Assembly: GCA_016709675.1 (NCBI GenBank)
Contig: JADJMH010000029.1
Span: forward strand, 1-64,000
Reading direction: 5' to 3'
From: Candidatus Accumulibacter proximus
GTDB lineage: Bacteria; Pseudomonadota; Gammaproteobacteria; Burkholderiales; Rhodocyclaceae
DNA length: 64,000 nucleotides
How positions within the stretch are numbered: the first letter of the stretch is position 1; every line of letters starts with the position of its first letter. A program made the position numbers and the translations under genes. Below, piece by piece: positions 51,085 through 60,734 of the stretch. The notes beneath the pieces are model-generated. The model was not told the origin of the DNA. It saw nothing but the letters and a program-made list of their open reading frames with translations, and did not search any database.

Positions 51085-52120
51085 GGAGTTTCTCCAGAAT
51101 TGTCTCTAACAGACCAGCCTGACCGGGCTGACCGGGCTGCGAAGTGATCACCGCCTCCACCGGCAGGACCCAGGCCTCGCCAGTGACCAGCGGCTCGCAT
51201 TTTACCGCATCTTTCTCGGTCATCAGCAGCACGTCGTGCCGGGCAAAGGCAAGATCGGCGTCGCTATAGGGATGATGATCAGGAAAAGGATGCGCTTCGA
51301 ATTCGAGCCCAAGAGCCTCGAGCTGCGAAAAGAAGCGGCGAGGGTCGCCGATGCCGGCAATCGCATGGATCTTCCGGCTCTTGAGGAAATCGGCGTCGCA
51401 GTTGCTCTGTTCGCCGCTTATGGCGACAAAGCGCTGGCCAACAAGCCGCATGTCGAACTGTGGCAAGTGCCGCGCCGCGCCCTCAACGCGTCCTTCCGCG
51501 GGACCGTTCCAGACCACGGCGTCAACGCCTGCGAGACGCCGCAAGGGCTCACGCAAGGGCCCGGCCGGCAAGAGGCGCCCGTTGCCCACGCCGCGACTGT
51601 CAAACACCACCACTTGGGCCGTGCGCTCCAGCCGATAGTGCTGCATCCCGTCGTCGGAGACGATCACATCACAGTCGGGGTGAGCCGCCAGCAGCGCCCG
51701 CCCTGCGGCAACGCGGTCGCACCCGACGAAGACCGGCACGCCACTGCGCCTGGCCAGCAACAGGGGTTCATCGCCGACCAGCGAGAACCCGGAGGATGCC
51801 ACCACTGCGTGTACCTGGCCGCCGCGGCCACCGTAGCCGCGGCTGATGATTCCCGGCCGCCAGCCCTGCTCCTGCAAGCGGCGAACCAGCCACAGCACCA
51901 GCGGGGTCTTGCCACTGCCACCGACGGTCAGGTTACCGACCACGACGACCGGCACCGTGAGGCGATACGAGTGCAGTGCACCGCAGTGGTACAGCCAGCG
52001 ACGCACGCCGGCGAGCAGACCGAACAGCCACGATAGCGGTAGCAGGGGCCACAACGCGACGGCCAGCCGCCGACGGTACCAGCAGCCGGGAAGGCGCTGC
52101 GCGATGCCGATACGGGACAT
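51065..52120 (-). CDS. lpxK: Tetraacyldisaccharide 4'-kinase
   Basis: A 351-residue inner-membrane kinase that adds the 4'-phosphate to lipid A disaccharide. The N-terminal hydrophobic anchor is LWPLLPLSWLFGLLAGV. The P-loop VVVGNLTVGGSGKTPLVLWL lies at about residue 58. SRGYGGRGG, VIVSDDGMQHYRL (catalytic Asp/His) and LMTEKDAVKC are typical. It follows exbD by ten bases and overlaps the Trm112-like gene. Confidence 0.95.
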   Translation of the reverse strand: MSRIGIAQRLPGCWYRRRLAVALWPLLPLSWLFGLLAGVRRWLYHCGALHSYRLTVPVVVVGNLTVGGSGKTPLVLWLVRRLQEQGWRPGIISRGYGGRGGQVHAVVASSGFSLVGDEPLLLARRSGVPVFVGCDRVAAGRALLAAHPDCDVIVSDDGMQHYRLERTAQVVVFDSRGVGNGRLLPAGPLREPLRRLAGVDAVVWNGPAEGRVEGAARHLPQFDMRLVGQRFVAISGEQSNCDADFLKSRKIHAIAGIGDPRRFFSQLEALGLEFEAHPFPDHHPYSDADLAFARHDVLLMTEKDAVKCEPLVTGEAWVLPVEAVITSQPGQPGQAGLLETILEKLHGRPPA

Positions 52121-52130
52121 CAGTAGGGCA

Positions 52131-52547
52131 TCAGTGGGGCGATTGCGTGGCGAAGGAAATTCGTGGATAACCCGCCGTCTGGGCTGCCTGCATGATGTCT
52201 ACAACGCTCTGGTAGTTTGCCTTGGCGTCGGCGTTGATCACAATCACCGGATCCTTGGTGTCACCTGCCGCGCGCCGCATGGCCTCGCTGATCGCCGGCA
52301 CGGTGACCGTCGCCAGTGGCACCTTGTTGACCAGCACCTGACCGGCAGCCGTCAGCGTCACGTTGATCTCGCCCGGTGGCTCGGTCTGCTTGCTCGCGTC
52401 GGCCGTTGGCAGGTTGATCTCAAGCCCGGAGAACTTGCTGTAGGTGGTGGTCAGCATCAGAAAGATGATGATCACCAGCAGCACGTCGATGAGTGGAATC
52501 AGATTGATCTCGGGCACATCACTGCTGCGACCACGCCGAAAGTTCAT
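52131..52547 (-). CDS. exbD: ExbD/TolR-family biopolymer transport protein
   Basis: A 138-residue inner-membrane protein: MNFRRGRSSDVPEINLIPLI, a single helix (LIDVLLVIIIFLMLTTTY) with the conserved membrane Asp that senses proton motive force, and a periplasmic domain (VILVNADA-like VIVINADAKANYQSVVDIMQ). Together with ExbB it energises a TonB- or Tol-type system. The start at 52547 matches the family, 16 bases after exbB. Which outer-membrane system it serves is not shown. Confidence 0.92.
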   Translation of the reverse strand: MNFRRGRSSDVPEINLIPLIDVLLVIIIFLMLTTTYSKFSGLEINLPTADASKQTEPPGEINVTLTAAGQVLVNKVPLATVTVPAISEAMRRAAGDTKDPVIVINADAKANYQSVVDIMQAAQTAGYPRISFATQSPH

Positions 52548-52563
52548 CACCCGCCCCTCAATG

Positions 52564-53172
52564 TCAAGACTTGCGTTCGCCGTGCAGGACCTCGACCATG
52601 CGCACGGCCTGCCGCTGCATCTCGATGACGAAACCATCAACCAGCGCGCGGAAATGTCGCCAGAAGATCATGCTCGGAATGGCGATCAGAAGCCCGAAAC
52701 CGGTGTTGTAGAGGGCGATTGATATACCGTGTGCGAGCTGGAGCGGATTGCCGCCACCGGGGGTCTGCGCAGCGAAGATTTCGATCATGCCCACCACGGT
52801 ACCAAAAAGACCCATCAAGGGACTGATCGAAGCAATGGTGCCCAGGGTCGTCAGATAGCGTTCAAGATCGTGCGACACGACGCTACCAGCTTCCTCGATC
52901 GCCTCCTTCATGATCTCGCGCGAACTGCCGACGTTGCGCAAGCCGGCCCCGAGGACACGACCGAGCGGTGAGTGTGCCTCCAGATTGGCGACCATCTCGA
53001 CACTCGCCCCGCTTTTTCGGAACTCGGTGACCACCCGCTGCAACAGACCGGGGGGAACCACTTTGCTGTGCCGCAGCGCCACAAGACGCTCAATGATCAG
53101 CGCGACGGCAACGATCGATGCCAGTAGCAAGGGCCAGATCGGCCAACCAGCAGCCTGAATGATGGAAAACAC
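52564..53172 (-). CDS. exbB: MotA/TolQ/ExbB-family proton channel protein
   Basis: A 202-residue inner-membrane protein with three helices: WPIWPLLLASIVAVALIIERL, a second with LTTLGTIASISPLMGLFGTVVGMI and a third with GISIALYNTGFGLLIAIPSMI. This is the MotA/TolQ/ExbB proton-channel family and is probably the partner of the ExbD-like protein downstream. The leader region carries a symmetric DnaA-box-like element (53268-53296). Confidence 0.93.
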   Translation of the reverse strand: MFSIIQAAGWPIWPLLLASIVAVALIIERLVALRHSKVVPPGLLQRVVTEFRKSGASVEMVANLEAHSPLGRVLGAGLRNVGSSREIMKEAIEEAGSVVSHDLERYLTTLGTIASISPLMGLFGTVVGMIEIFAAQTPGGGNPLQLAHGISIALYNTGFGLLIAIPSMIFWRHFRALVDGFVIEMQRQAVRMVEVLHGERKS

Positions 53173-53267
53173 GTTTTCCTCCGGGAGGTTTTTCAGGCGG
53201 CCACTTTAGCCTGCGCCAGCCATTGCAGCAAGCCCTGGCTTTTCAAGCGGCTTTCACCGTGAGAGGT

Positions 53268-53296
53268 GGCTTATCCCCATAAGCTGTGGATAAGCC
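53268..53296. promoter_or_regulatory. Palindromic pair of DnaA-box-like sites
   Basis: GGCTTATCC (53268-53276) and GGATAAGCC (53288-53296) form a perfect 9-bp inverted repeat. It contains TTATCCCCA (one mismatch to the DnaA box) and TGTGGATAA, the exact reverse complement of TTATCCACA, in the 287-base gap between the divergent exbB and xseA genes. A second inverted repeat, GGTTTTC/GAAAACC, lies at about 53343-53366. No gene is seen in the gap. Confidence 0.55.
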
Positions 53297-53459
53297 CTCG
53301 GTCAGGCTGTTGGTGAAACGGCCAAGTGCCTAGCAGAAAAGGGGTTTTCCTGTTTGCCTGAAAACCGCGCGGCCCTCGGTCGAGAAAACCCGAGCAAGAC
53401 GGCTCACCGCCGCGTGCGGCTGGCGGCGCAAAGATCAGGCAGCCATGTAGAATCGGCCC

Positions 53460-54869
53460 ATGCCCGACCTTGACTCCACCATCACCGGCCTACCCATGGC
53501 CATGCCGGTAATCCCGGTTTCGATGCTCAATCGCCTCGCCCGCGAACGACTTGAAGCAGCTTTTCCGCTCTGCTGGGCGGCCGGCGAAGTCTCCAACCTC
53601 AGCCATGCGACTTCAGGACACATCTACTTTTCACTCAAGGACCGCGCCGCGCAGGTACGCTGCGTCATGTTCCGCAGCCGCGCGCAGCTCCTCGGCTGGC
53701 GACTGGAGAATGGCCAGCACATCGAGGCGCGCGTGCTGGTCACCCTCTATGAGGCACGCGGGGATTTCCAGCTCAACGTCGAAACGGCTCGTCGGGCCGG
53801 GGTCGGCAACCTCTACGAACAGTTCCTTCGCGTAAAGGAAAGACTCGAACGCGAAGGATTGTTCGACAGCGCCGGCAAGCGCCCCTTGCCGGCGTTTCCA
53901 CGCCGCGTCGGCATCGTCACGTCAGCGCAGGCGGCTGCGCTGCGCGACGTATTGAGCACGCTCAGACGACGCGCCAGCCAGGTCGCGATCGTCCTCTACC
54001 CGACAGCCGTACAGGGGGACAGCGCGGCCTCACAGATCGCCGAAGCCATCCGCAACGCCAGCGAGCGTCGGGAGTGCGAGGTCCTGATCGTCTGTCGGGG
54101 CGGCGGCAGCATCGAAGACCTCTGGGCTTTCAACGACGAGGTTGTCGCACGGGCGATCCGTGCCTGTCCGATGCCGGTGATCAGCGGCATCGGTCATGAG
54201 ACAGACTTCACGATCGCCGACTTCGCCGCCGACCAGCGTGCGCCGACGCCAACCGCGGCGGCCGAACTGGCGGCACCCGAACGGTCGGCACTGGTCGCCC
54301 GTCTCGCCGCCAGCCAGTTTGCCTTGCGCCGCCACGTCGAACAGCAGATCAACCAGCGAGGCCAACAGCTGGACTGGCTCGCGCACCGACTCCAGCACCC
54401 GGCGCAGTACCTCGCTCACCACCGTGAGGGCCTGCGCAATCTGCAGCGCCGCCTCGGCTCTGGTCTGCTGAAAGCCGGCACCAGGGCACGCACGACTCTG
54501 GCCGACCTGACCCGTCGCCTGTTGTTGACCCGCCCCGATTCGGCGCGTCACGCTGGCCGCCTGCAAGCGTTGGCACCGAGACTCCATGGCCCGTTCCACC
54601 AGATGCTGCACGGCAAGTCCAGCGACCTGGCCCGCCTGGCTAGCGGCCTTGCCCATCTGAACCCGGCGGCAGTGCTTGCCCGTGGCTACAGCATCGTCAC
54701 CAGCGCGCAGGGGCAGATCGTAAGCAGAAGCACAATGCTGGAACCTGGCGAGCACATCGCTGTCTTCTTTCAGAAGGGTCGTGCCGACGCTGCGGTGCTG
54801 GCCGTTTCCGAGGACGATGACAAGCCGTTCGCCGGGCGAGACATTGCCAGCGCCGCAAGCCCCGAATAG
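53460..54869 (+). CDS. xseA: Exodeoxyribonuclease VII large subunit
   Basis: A 469-residue catalytic subunit of ExoVII, which degrades single-stranded DNA. The N-terminal OB fold has FPLCWAAGEVSNLSHATSGHIYFSLKDRAAQVRCVMFR (parts). The catalytic core has RVGIVTSAQAAALRDVLSTL, LIVCRGGGSIEDLWAFNDE and VISGIGHETDFTIADFAAD, then a long helical coiled-coil region and a C-terminal LNPAAVLARGYSIV. The ATG at 53460 is the family-like start. xseB is not in the window. Confidence 0.95.
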   Translation: MPDLDSTITGLPMAMPVIPVSMLNRLARERLEAAFPLCWAAGEVSNLSHATSGHIYFSLKDRAAQVRCVMFRSRAQLLGWRLENGQHIEARVLVTLYEARGDFQLNVETARRAGVGNLYEQFLRVKERLEREGLFDSAGKRPLPAFPRRVGIVTSAQAAALRDVLSTLRRRASQVAIVLYPTAVQGDSAASQIAEAIRNASERRECEVLIVCRGGGSIEDLWAFNDEVVARAIRACPMPVISGIGHETDFTIADFAADQRAPTPTAAAELAAPERSALVARLAASQFALRRHVEQQINQRGQQLDWLAHRLQHPAQYLAHHREGLRNLQRRLGSGLLKAGTRARTTLADLTRRLLLTRPDSARHAGRLQALAPRLHGPFHQMLHGKSSDLARLASGLAHLNPAAVLARGYSIVTSAQGQIVSRSTMLEPGEHIAVFFQKGRADAAVLAVSEDDDKPFAGRDIASAASPE

Positions 54870-54960
54870 AATCGGGCGGAGAAACGAAATGCAGAAGGTT
54901 TCATCGCAGGTTTTCATGTCGTCCCCCTTCACCTTACAACAAGCCTCACGGAGAACATCA

Positions 54961-55548
54961 ATGGAACATCAGCTGCCGCAACTGCCCTTTGCCATGGACG
55001 CACTGGCTCCCCACATGTCGCGGGAAACCCTTGAATACCATTACGGCAAGCACCATCAAGCCTATGTCACCAACCTGAACAACCTGATCAAGGGGACGGA
55101 GTACGAAGCTCTCGATCTGGAGGCGATCATCCGGAAAGCACCGGCAGGCGGCATCTACAACAACTCGGCGCAGGTCTGGAACCATAGCTTCTTCTGGAAT
55201 TGCCTGACACCTGGCGGCGGCGGTGCACCTGCTGGCGCTCTGGCAGCGGCCATTGATGCCAAATGGGGATCCTTCGCCGAGTTCGCCAAGGCCTTCCAGG
55301 CCTCGGCGGTCGGCAACTTCGGCTCGGGCTGGACCTGGCTGGTCAAGAAGGCCGACGGAGCGGTGGAGATCGTCAATATGGGCGCCGCCGGTACGCCGCT
55401 GACCACCGGCGACAAGGCGCTGCTCTGCATCGACGTCTGGGAGCATGCCTACTACATCGACTACCGCAACCTGCGCCCGAAGTTCGTCGAGACCTTCCTC
55501 TCCAGCCTCGCCAACTGGCGCTTCGCCGAAAAGAATTTCGCCAGCTAG
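54961..55548 (+). CDS. sodB: Fe-type superoxide dismutase
   Basis: A 195-residue cytoplasmic superoxide dismutase. It begins MEHQLPQLPFAMDALAPHMS after a GGAG-like site. Metal ligands are His27 (LEYHYGKHHQAYV), the His in AQVWNHSFFWNCL, and Asp/His in DVWEHAYYIDY. The AQVWNH context and GGAPAG-type loops favour the iron form. It stands between xseA and a terminator-like hairpin. Confidence 0.95.
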   Translation: MEHQLPQLPFAMDALAPHMSRETLEYHYGKHHQAYVTNLNNLIKGTEYEALDLEAIIRKAPAGGIYNNSAQVWNHSFFWNCLTPGGGGAPAGALAAAIDAKWGSFAEFAKAFQASAVGNFGSGWTWLVKKADGAVEIVNMGAAGTPLTTGDKALLCIDVWEHAYYIDYRNLRPKFVETFLSSLANWRFAEKNFAS

Positions 55549-55589
55549 GGGAGTTGTCCGGTGTCTGGCGGCGTCGGCGCCGCCAATGA

Positions 55590-55617
55590 AAAGGGCATCC
55601 GCACGCAGATGCCCTTT
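55590..55617 (+). terminator. Hairpin downstream of sodB
   Basis: AAAGGGCATC and GATGCCCTTT make a perfect ten-base stem around an eight-base loop, followed by a short T-rich stretch. It likely ends the sodB transcript. Confidence 0.75.
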
Positions 55618-55729
55618 GTCGTTTCAGTTGGCTTAACGCCGCCTGTCGGCACCTGCTCGCCCGCCTGCCCGATCAAGCCCGGAGGCTCAGCCAGGGACGC
55701 CTGCCTGCGTCTTCCTCACCAGGCTGACC

Positions 55730-56209
55730 TCAGAACGGGATATCGTCATCCATGTCTTCGAAACTCGGCGTCTTCTTGGCGGGCGCAGCGCGTGCCGCGC
55801 CGGTACCGGCGCCTGCTGCCGACGGCATGCTGCCGCCGTACTCGCTCTCGGTGCCCGACGGCGAACCCATACCTTCACGGCTACCGAGCATTTTCATTTC
55901 GTTGGCAACGATTTCAGTGGTGTATCGCTCGTTGCCCTCCTTGTCCTGCCACTTGTTGGTCCGGATGCGCCCTTCGACATAGATCTGGCGACCTTTTTTC
56001 AGGTACTGGCCCGCCGTTTCGGCCAGCTTGCCGAAGAAAACGATCCGGTGCCACTCGGTGTTCTCCTTGAATTCGCCGGATACCTTGTCGCGCACCCGGT
56101 CGGTCGTTGCAATCCTGATGTTGCAGACAGCATCGCCGCTCGGCAGGTAGCGGGTTTCCGGATCAGCGCCCAGATTGCCAACGAGAATCACTTTATTGAC
56201 CGAAGCCAT
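55730..56209 (-). CDS. ssb: Single-stranded DNA-binding protein
   Basis: A 159-residue SSB protecting single-stranded DNA and recruiting repair and replication proteins. The OB fold starts MASVNKVILVGNLGADPETR and contains EWHRIVFFGKLAETAGQYL and EGRIRTNKWQDKEGNERYTT. A Gly/Ala-rich disordered linker leads to the acidic tip SFEDMDDDIPF, which is the partner-docking peptide. The start at 56209 has a GGAGG site; upstream open codons are not native. It follows the MFS gene, as in many relatives. Confidence 0.96.
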   Translation of the reverse strand: MASVNKVILVGNLGADPETRYLPSGDAVCNIRIATTDRVRDKVSGEFKENTEWHRIVFFGKLAETAGQYLKKGRQIYVEGRIRTNKWQDKEGNERYTTEIVANEMKMLGSREGMGSPSGTESEYGGSMPSAAGAGTGAARAAPAKKTPSFEDMDDDIPF

Positions 56210-56253
56210 TTTGCCTCCCTGAATGGTGTGCGAGAAGAGAATTATAGTGACTT

Positions 56254-57459
56254 TCAGGCTGTCACTTGTCGGCTGCGCAGCGGTGGCATCGACATCGTCA
56301 GCCCGAGCATCAGCCAGACGACCGTCAGCATCGCCCCCCCCAGCCAAACAGCACCTGAGCCGGAGTACTTGGCCAGGACGCCACCGAACACGCCACCGAG
56401 AAACAGGCCCAGCGCCTGAGTGGTGTTGTAGACGCCAAGCGCGGCGCCCTTGGCGTGGGGTGGGGCGATCCGGGAAATCAGCGACGGCTGTGTCGCTTCG
56501 AGGATGTTGAAGGCAACGAAGAAAAGCATCAGCCAGAAAGCCAGGCTGTAAAGGCCACCGGCAAACAGGCCGAAACCGGCCTGCACGGCAAGCAGGATGA
56601 CGATCGCGGCATTGAACACCAGCTTCAGGCGAGCGAATCGCTCGGCGAAAACGATCGCCGGCACCATGATGACGAAAGAAATCAGGAGCGCTGGCAGGTA
56701 GACTTTCCAGTGTTCAGCAACCGGCAGGCCGCCGGTACTGACCAGCTCCGCCGGCAGCAACACCCACATTGCAGTGAGCATCAGATGCAGGGCGAAAACA
56801 CCAAAGTTCAGACGCAGCAGCTGGCGGTGCGACAGGACTTCGACAAAGCTCTGCCACGCCGGTTGCCGGGGCACAGCGGGTGCGGCAGGAACCACACTGA
56901 GCACAACAAAAATCGCCAGCATCGCCAACACCCCGGTCAGCACAAAAATGCCGGCCATGCCGATGCTGACATAGAGCAGCGGCGCGCCGACCATCGAAAC
57001 GGCGAAGACCATGCCGATCGATGAACCGATCATCGCCATCACCTTGGTGAGATGCTGTTCGCGCGTCAGATCCGCAGCGAGCGCCGTAACCGCGGCCGAA
57101 ATGGCGCCGGCACCCTGAAGCACGCGCCCGGCGATGACGACGTAGATGTCGCCGGCAAATGCGGCAACGAAACTGCCGGCGACGAAAAGAAGAAGCCCGA
57201 AGACGATCACCGGCTTGCGCCCGAAACGATCCGAAGCCGCACCATAGGCAATCTGCAGACAGGCCTGCGTCAGCCCGTACGCCCCGAGTGCCACGCCAAC
57301 CAGCGCGACGTCGTGACCGGAAGGCAGTTCCTTGGCATAAAGCGAAAAAACCGGCAGGATCAGGAAGAGGCCCAGCATGCGCAAGGCAAAAACAGCCGCC
57401 AGGCTGATGCCGGCGCGTTTTTCTTCCCTGCTCATACGGTCGGTGCTCGATGCGGACAT
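56254..57459 (-). CDS. MFS transporter (YajR-like, no C-terminal YAM domain)
   Basis: A 401-residue 12-helix major facilitator protein. It has the cytoplasmic loop motif A after helix 2 (YGAASDRFGRKPVIVFGLLL), AGRVLQGAGAISAAVTALAAD and, in the second half, EATQPSLISRIAPPHAKGAAL. It resembles YajR-type drug/H+ antiporters by overall layout but lacks the extra C-terminal domain. The substrate is unknown. It is divergent from uvrA by about 70 bases and probably co-transcribed with ssb. Confidence 0.87.
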   Translation of the reverse strand: MSASSTDRMSREEKRAGISLAAVFALRMLGLFLILPVFSLYAKELPSGHDVALVGVALGAYGLTQACLQIAYGAASDRFGRKPVIVFGLLLFVAGSFVAAFAGDIYVVIAGRVLQGAGAISAAVTALAADLTREQHLTKVMAMIGSSIGMVFAVSMVGAPLLYVSIGMAGIFVLTGVLAMLAIFVVLSVVPAAPAVPRQPAWQSFVEVLSHRQLLRLNFGVFALHLMLTAMWVLLPAELVSTGGLPVAEHWKVYLPALLISFVIMVPAIVFAERFARLKLVFNAAIVILLAVQAGFGLFAGGLYSLAFWLMLFFVAFNILEATQPSLISRIAPPHAKGAALGVYNTTQALGLFLGGVFGGVLAKYSGSGAVWLGGAMLTVVWLMLGLTMSMPPLRSRQVTA

Positions 57460-57530
57460 GAAATTTGCTGCCGGGCTGCGGAATTGCGTATATTAGCAGG
57501 TTTGCCCAGGCGCCTCAGGCCAGATCCCCA

Positions 57531-60428
57531 ATGGAAGAGACAAGAGAGATCAGAATCCGCGGTGCCCGCACGCATAATCTGAAAAACATCAATCTCGATC
57601 TGCCCCGCAACCGGCTGATCGTGATCACTGGTCTCTCAGGCTCGGGTAAGTCTTCGCTTGCTTTCGACACGCTTTACGCCGAAGGACAGCGCCGCTACGT
57701 CGAGTCTCTGTCGGCCTACGCCCGGCAGTTCCTGCAGCGCATGGAGAAGCCGGATGTTGATCTGATCGAGGGCCTTTCGCCGGCGATTTCGATCGAACAG
57801 AAGGCAACCAGCCACAACCCGCGCTCGACGGTCGGCACGGTGACCGAAATCCACGACTACCTGCGCCTGCTCTTCGCACGGGCGGGCACGCCCTACTGCG
57901 CTGAGCACCAGTTGCCGCTCGAAGCGCAGACCGTTTCGCAAATGGTCGATCATGTGCTGGCGCTCCCCGAGGGCAGCCGTTTGATGATCCTGGCCCCGGT
58001 GGTCGCCAACCGCAAGGGCGAGCAGCTCGACCTCTTCGCCGAATTGCGGGCGCAAGGTTTCGCCAGGCTGCGAGTCGACGGCCAGATCCACGAGATCGAT
58101 GCGCTCCCCAGGCTCGCCAAGACGCGCAAACACACCATCGACGTGGTCGTTGACCGGCTCAAGGTGCGCGAGGACATTCGCCAACGCTTGGCCGAGTCCT
58201 TCGAAACCGCGCTGCGTCATGCCGATGGCCGCGCCATCGCCTACGAGATGGACAGCCTGCGGGAACACTTCTTCTCTGCCAAGTTCGCCTGTCCTGTCTG
58301 CTCGTATTCGATCCAGGAACTCGAGCCGCGGATATTTTCCTTCAACAGCCCGATGGGTGCCTGTCAGAAGTGCGATGGCCTCGGCGTCATTCAGTTCTTC
58401 GATCCCAAGCGCATCGTTGCCCGGCCAGAGCTATCGCTGGCCGCCGGTGCGATTCGCGGCTGGGACCGGCGCAACCCCTTCTATTTCCAGATGCTCTGCT
58501 CGCTGGCGGCACACTACGGCTTCGAGGTCGACACCCCTTTCTGCGAGCTGCCCGACAACGTCCGGCAGGTCATTCTCTATGGTTCCGGACGCGAGCAACT
58601 GCCGTTCAACTATCTCAACGAACGCGGCCGATTGACCCTGCGCGAACATGCTTTCGAAGGCGTCGTCGTCAATCTCGAACGCCGCTACAAGGAAACCGAC
58701 TCGCTGGCCGTGCGCGAAGAACTCGCGCGACTGATCAGCAACCAGACCTGCCCCGCCTGCCAGGGCAGCCGCCTGCGCGAGGAGGCGCGCAACGTGCGCA
58801 TCGGCAGCAGAGAGAGTGCCCGCACTCTGCACGAAATCAGCCGCCAGCCACTGACCGTCGCGCGTGACTACTTTCTCTCGCTGCAACTGCCGGGCAACAA
58901 GGCGCAGGTGGCCGAGAAGGTGCTCAAGGAAATCTGCAACCGCCTGCAGTTCCTGATCAACGTCGGCCTCGACTACCTGTCGCTGGACCGCTCGGCAGAA
59001 ACACTGTCCGGTGGCGAGGCACAACGCATCCGGCTCGCTTCGCAGATCGGCTCGGCGCTCACCGGCGTGCTGTACGTCCTCGACGAACCGTCGATCGGAC
59101 TGCATCAGCGCGACAACGAGCGACTGCTGAAAACGCTGAGACAATTGCGCGACATCGGCAACACGGTGATTGTCGTCGAGCACGATGAGGAAGCGATTCG
59201 GAGTGCCGATCACGTCGTTGACATCGGCCCCGGCGCCGGCGTTCACGGCGGCTTCATCGTCGCCGAGGGAACCCCTGCGGCAATCGTCGGTAACCCCGCC
59301 TCACTGACCGGCGACTACCTGGCTGGCCGCCGCCGCATCGGCATGCGCGACAAGCGGCGGCAACCCGACCGCAAGCGGCTGCTACAGATCGTTGGCGCCC
59401 GCGGCAACAACCTGAAGGACGTCACGGTTGACATCCCGGTTGGTCTCTTCACGTGCATTACCGGCGTTTCCGGGTCGGGCAAGTCGACCTTGATCAACGA
59501 TACCCTCTATGCGGCCGCGGCCCGACATCTGTACGGGTCGACCAGAGAACCCGCCGAGCATGAACGGATCGTCGGACTCGATCATTTCGACAAGGTGATC
59601 AACGTCGATCAAAGCCCGATCGGCCGCACACCACGTTCCAACCCGGCGACATACACCGGCCTTCTGACGCCGATCCGTGAATTGTTTGCCGGCGTTCCGG
59701 AAGCCCGCACACGCGGCTACGGACCCGGCCGCTTCTCGTTCAACGTCAAGGGAGGGCGCTGCGAGGCCTGCCAGGGAGACGGCGTGATCAAGGTCGAGAT
59801 GCACTTCCTGCCCGACATCTACGTTCCCTGCGACGTTTGTCACGGCAGACGTTACAACCGGGAAACCCTCGAAGTCCAGTACAAGAGCAAGAACATCCAC
59901 GAGATCCTGCAGATGACGGTCGAACTGGCGCGCGAGTTCTTCGACGCTGTGCCGGTGGTGGCGCGCAAGCTGCAGACGCTGGTTGATGTCGGTCTCAGCT
60001 ACATCACGCTTGGCCAGTCGGCAACCACACTTTCCGGCGGCGAGGCGCAGCGCGTCAAGCTGGCGCTCGAGCTATCGAAACGCGACACCGGTAGAACACT
60101 GTACATTCTCGATGAACCGACCACCGGGCTTCATTTCCAGGATATCGAAATGCTGCTGACGGTACTCCATCGCCTGGCTGACCACGGCAATACCGTGATA
60201 GTCATCGAACACAATCTCGATGTCATCAAAACTGCCGACTGGCTGGTCGATCTTGGCCCGGAAGGCGGCGCCGGCGGCGGCCATGTTCTGGCCACCGGCA
60301 CACCGGAACAGATTGCCACCGTACCGGGCAGCCACAGTGGCCGCTTTCTGGGTCCGTTGCTCTTACGCCACAGTCAGACTGAGTTTGCCGACCCGAATGT
60401 GGTCGCTGCCATCGCTACCGGCCATTGA
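57531..60428 (+). CDS. uvrA: UvrABC excision nuclease subunit A
   Basis: A 965-residue DNA-damage recognition ATPase of nucleotide excision repair. Two ABC modules are visible: Walker A ITGLSGSGKSSLAFDTLYAE (about residue 30) with signature TLSGGEAQRIRLASQ, and GVSGSGKSTLINDTLY with TLSGGEAQRVKLALEL. Zinc-finger cysteines are CPVCSYSIQELEPR...CQKC and CEACQGDG...CDVC. The start MEETREIRIRGARTHNLKN at 57531 follows the family; 22 upstream codons are open but not native. Confidence 0.97.
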   Translation: MEETREIRIRGARTHNLKNINLDLPRNRLIVITGLSGSGKSSLAFDTLYAEGQRRYVESLSAYARQFLQRMEKPDVDLIEGLSPAISIEQKATSHNPRSTVGTVTEIHDYLRLLFARAGTPYCAEHQLPLEAQTVSQMVDHVLALPEGSRLMILAPVVANRKGEQLDLFAELRAQGFARLRVDGQIHEIDALPRLAKTRKHTIDVVVDRLKVREDIRQRLAESFETALRHADGRAIAYEMDSLREHFFSAKFACPVCSYSIQELEPRIFSFNSPMGACQKCDGLGVIQFFDPKRIVARPELSLAAGAIRGWDRRNPFYFQMLCSLAAHYGFEVDTPFCELPDNVRQVILYGSGREQLPFNYLNERGRLTLREHAFEGVVVNLERRYKETDSLAVREELARLISNQTCPACQGSRLREEARNVRIGSRESARTLHEISRQPLTVARDYFLSLQLPGNKAQVAEKVLKEICNRLQFLINVGLDYLSLDRSAETLSGGEAQRIRLASQIGSALTGVLYVLDEPSIGLHQRDNERLLKTLRQLRDIGNTVIVVEHDEEAIRSADHVVDIGPGAGVHGGFIVAEGTPAAIVGNPASLTGDYLAGRRRIGMRDKRRQPDRKRLLQIVGARGNNLKDVTVDIPVGLFTCITGVSGSGKSTLINDTLYAAAARHLYGSTREPAEHERIVGLDHFDKVINVDQSPIGRTPRSNPATYTGLLTPIRELFAGVPEARTRGYGPGRFSFNVKGGRCEACQGDGVIKVEMHFLPDIYVPCDVCHGRRYNRETLEVQYKSKNIHEILQMTVELAREFFDAVPVVARKLQTLVDVGLSYITLGQSATTLSGGEAQRVKLALELSKRDTGRTLYILDEPTTGLHFQDIEMLLTVLHRLADHGNTVIVIEHNLDVIKTADWLVDLGPEGGAGGGHVLATGTPEQIATVPGSHSGRFLGPLLLRHSQTEFADPNVVAAIATGH

Positions 60429-60734
60429 TGCAGCAGGATCCTGGCGCGCGACCTGCCGTCTGTCGCCTGCCTGCCATGACTGACGCCGCGGTTGATTGGC
60501 GGCCGCTGCCGGAGCACGGCCGACCGGCTTGCAGCCCGGCCAGATGCCCGGGCGTGACAGCGCCACCGCCGTTGCAGCCGTACCACGCAGCGCCTGTACG
60601 TCTGGCGAATCGCAAGAGCAAAAAACTTGTTTGGCGGTGATGCAATCCATGCCAGAATTACAGCCTTTAAATTACTGATCCTTCCGCTTTCCCAGGGAGC
60701 CCGAGTCGGGCCTTCAACCACCAGAGGAGATATC
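60429..60734. other. Intergenic region between uvrA and the HU gene
   Basis: About 300 bases without a recognisable gene. TTGGCG and CAGAAT with a 16-base spacer near 60630-60660 could be a weak promoter for the HU gene. No terminator after uvrA is evident. Confidence 0.4.

Noticed and set aside
53268..53296. DnaA boxes read as a replication origin
   Set aside because: Only two boxes, no AT-rich unwinding region and no dnaA/dnaN/gyrB nearby.
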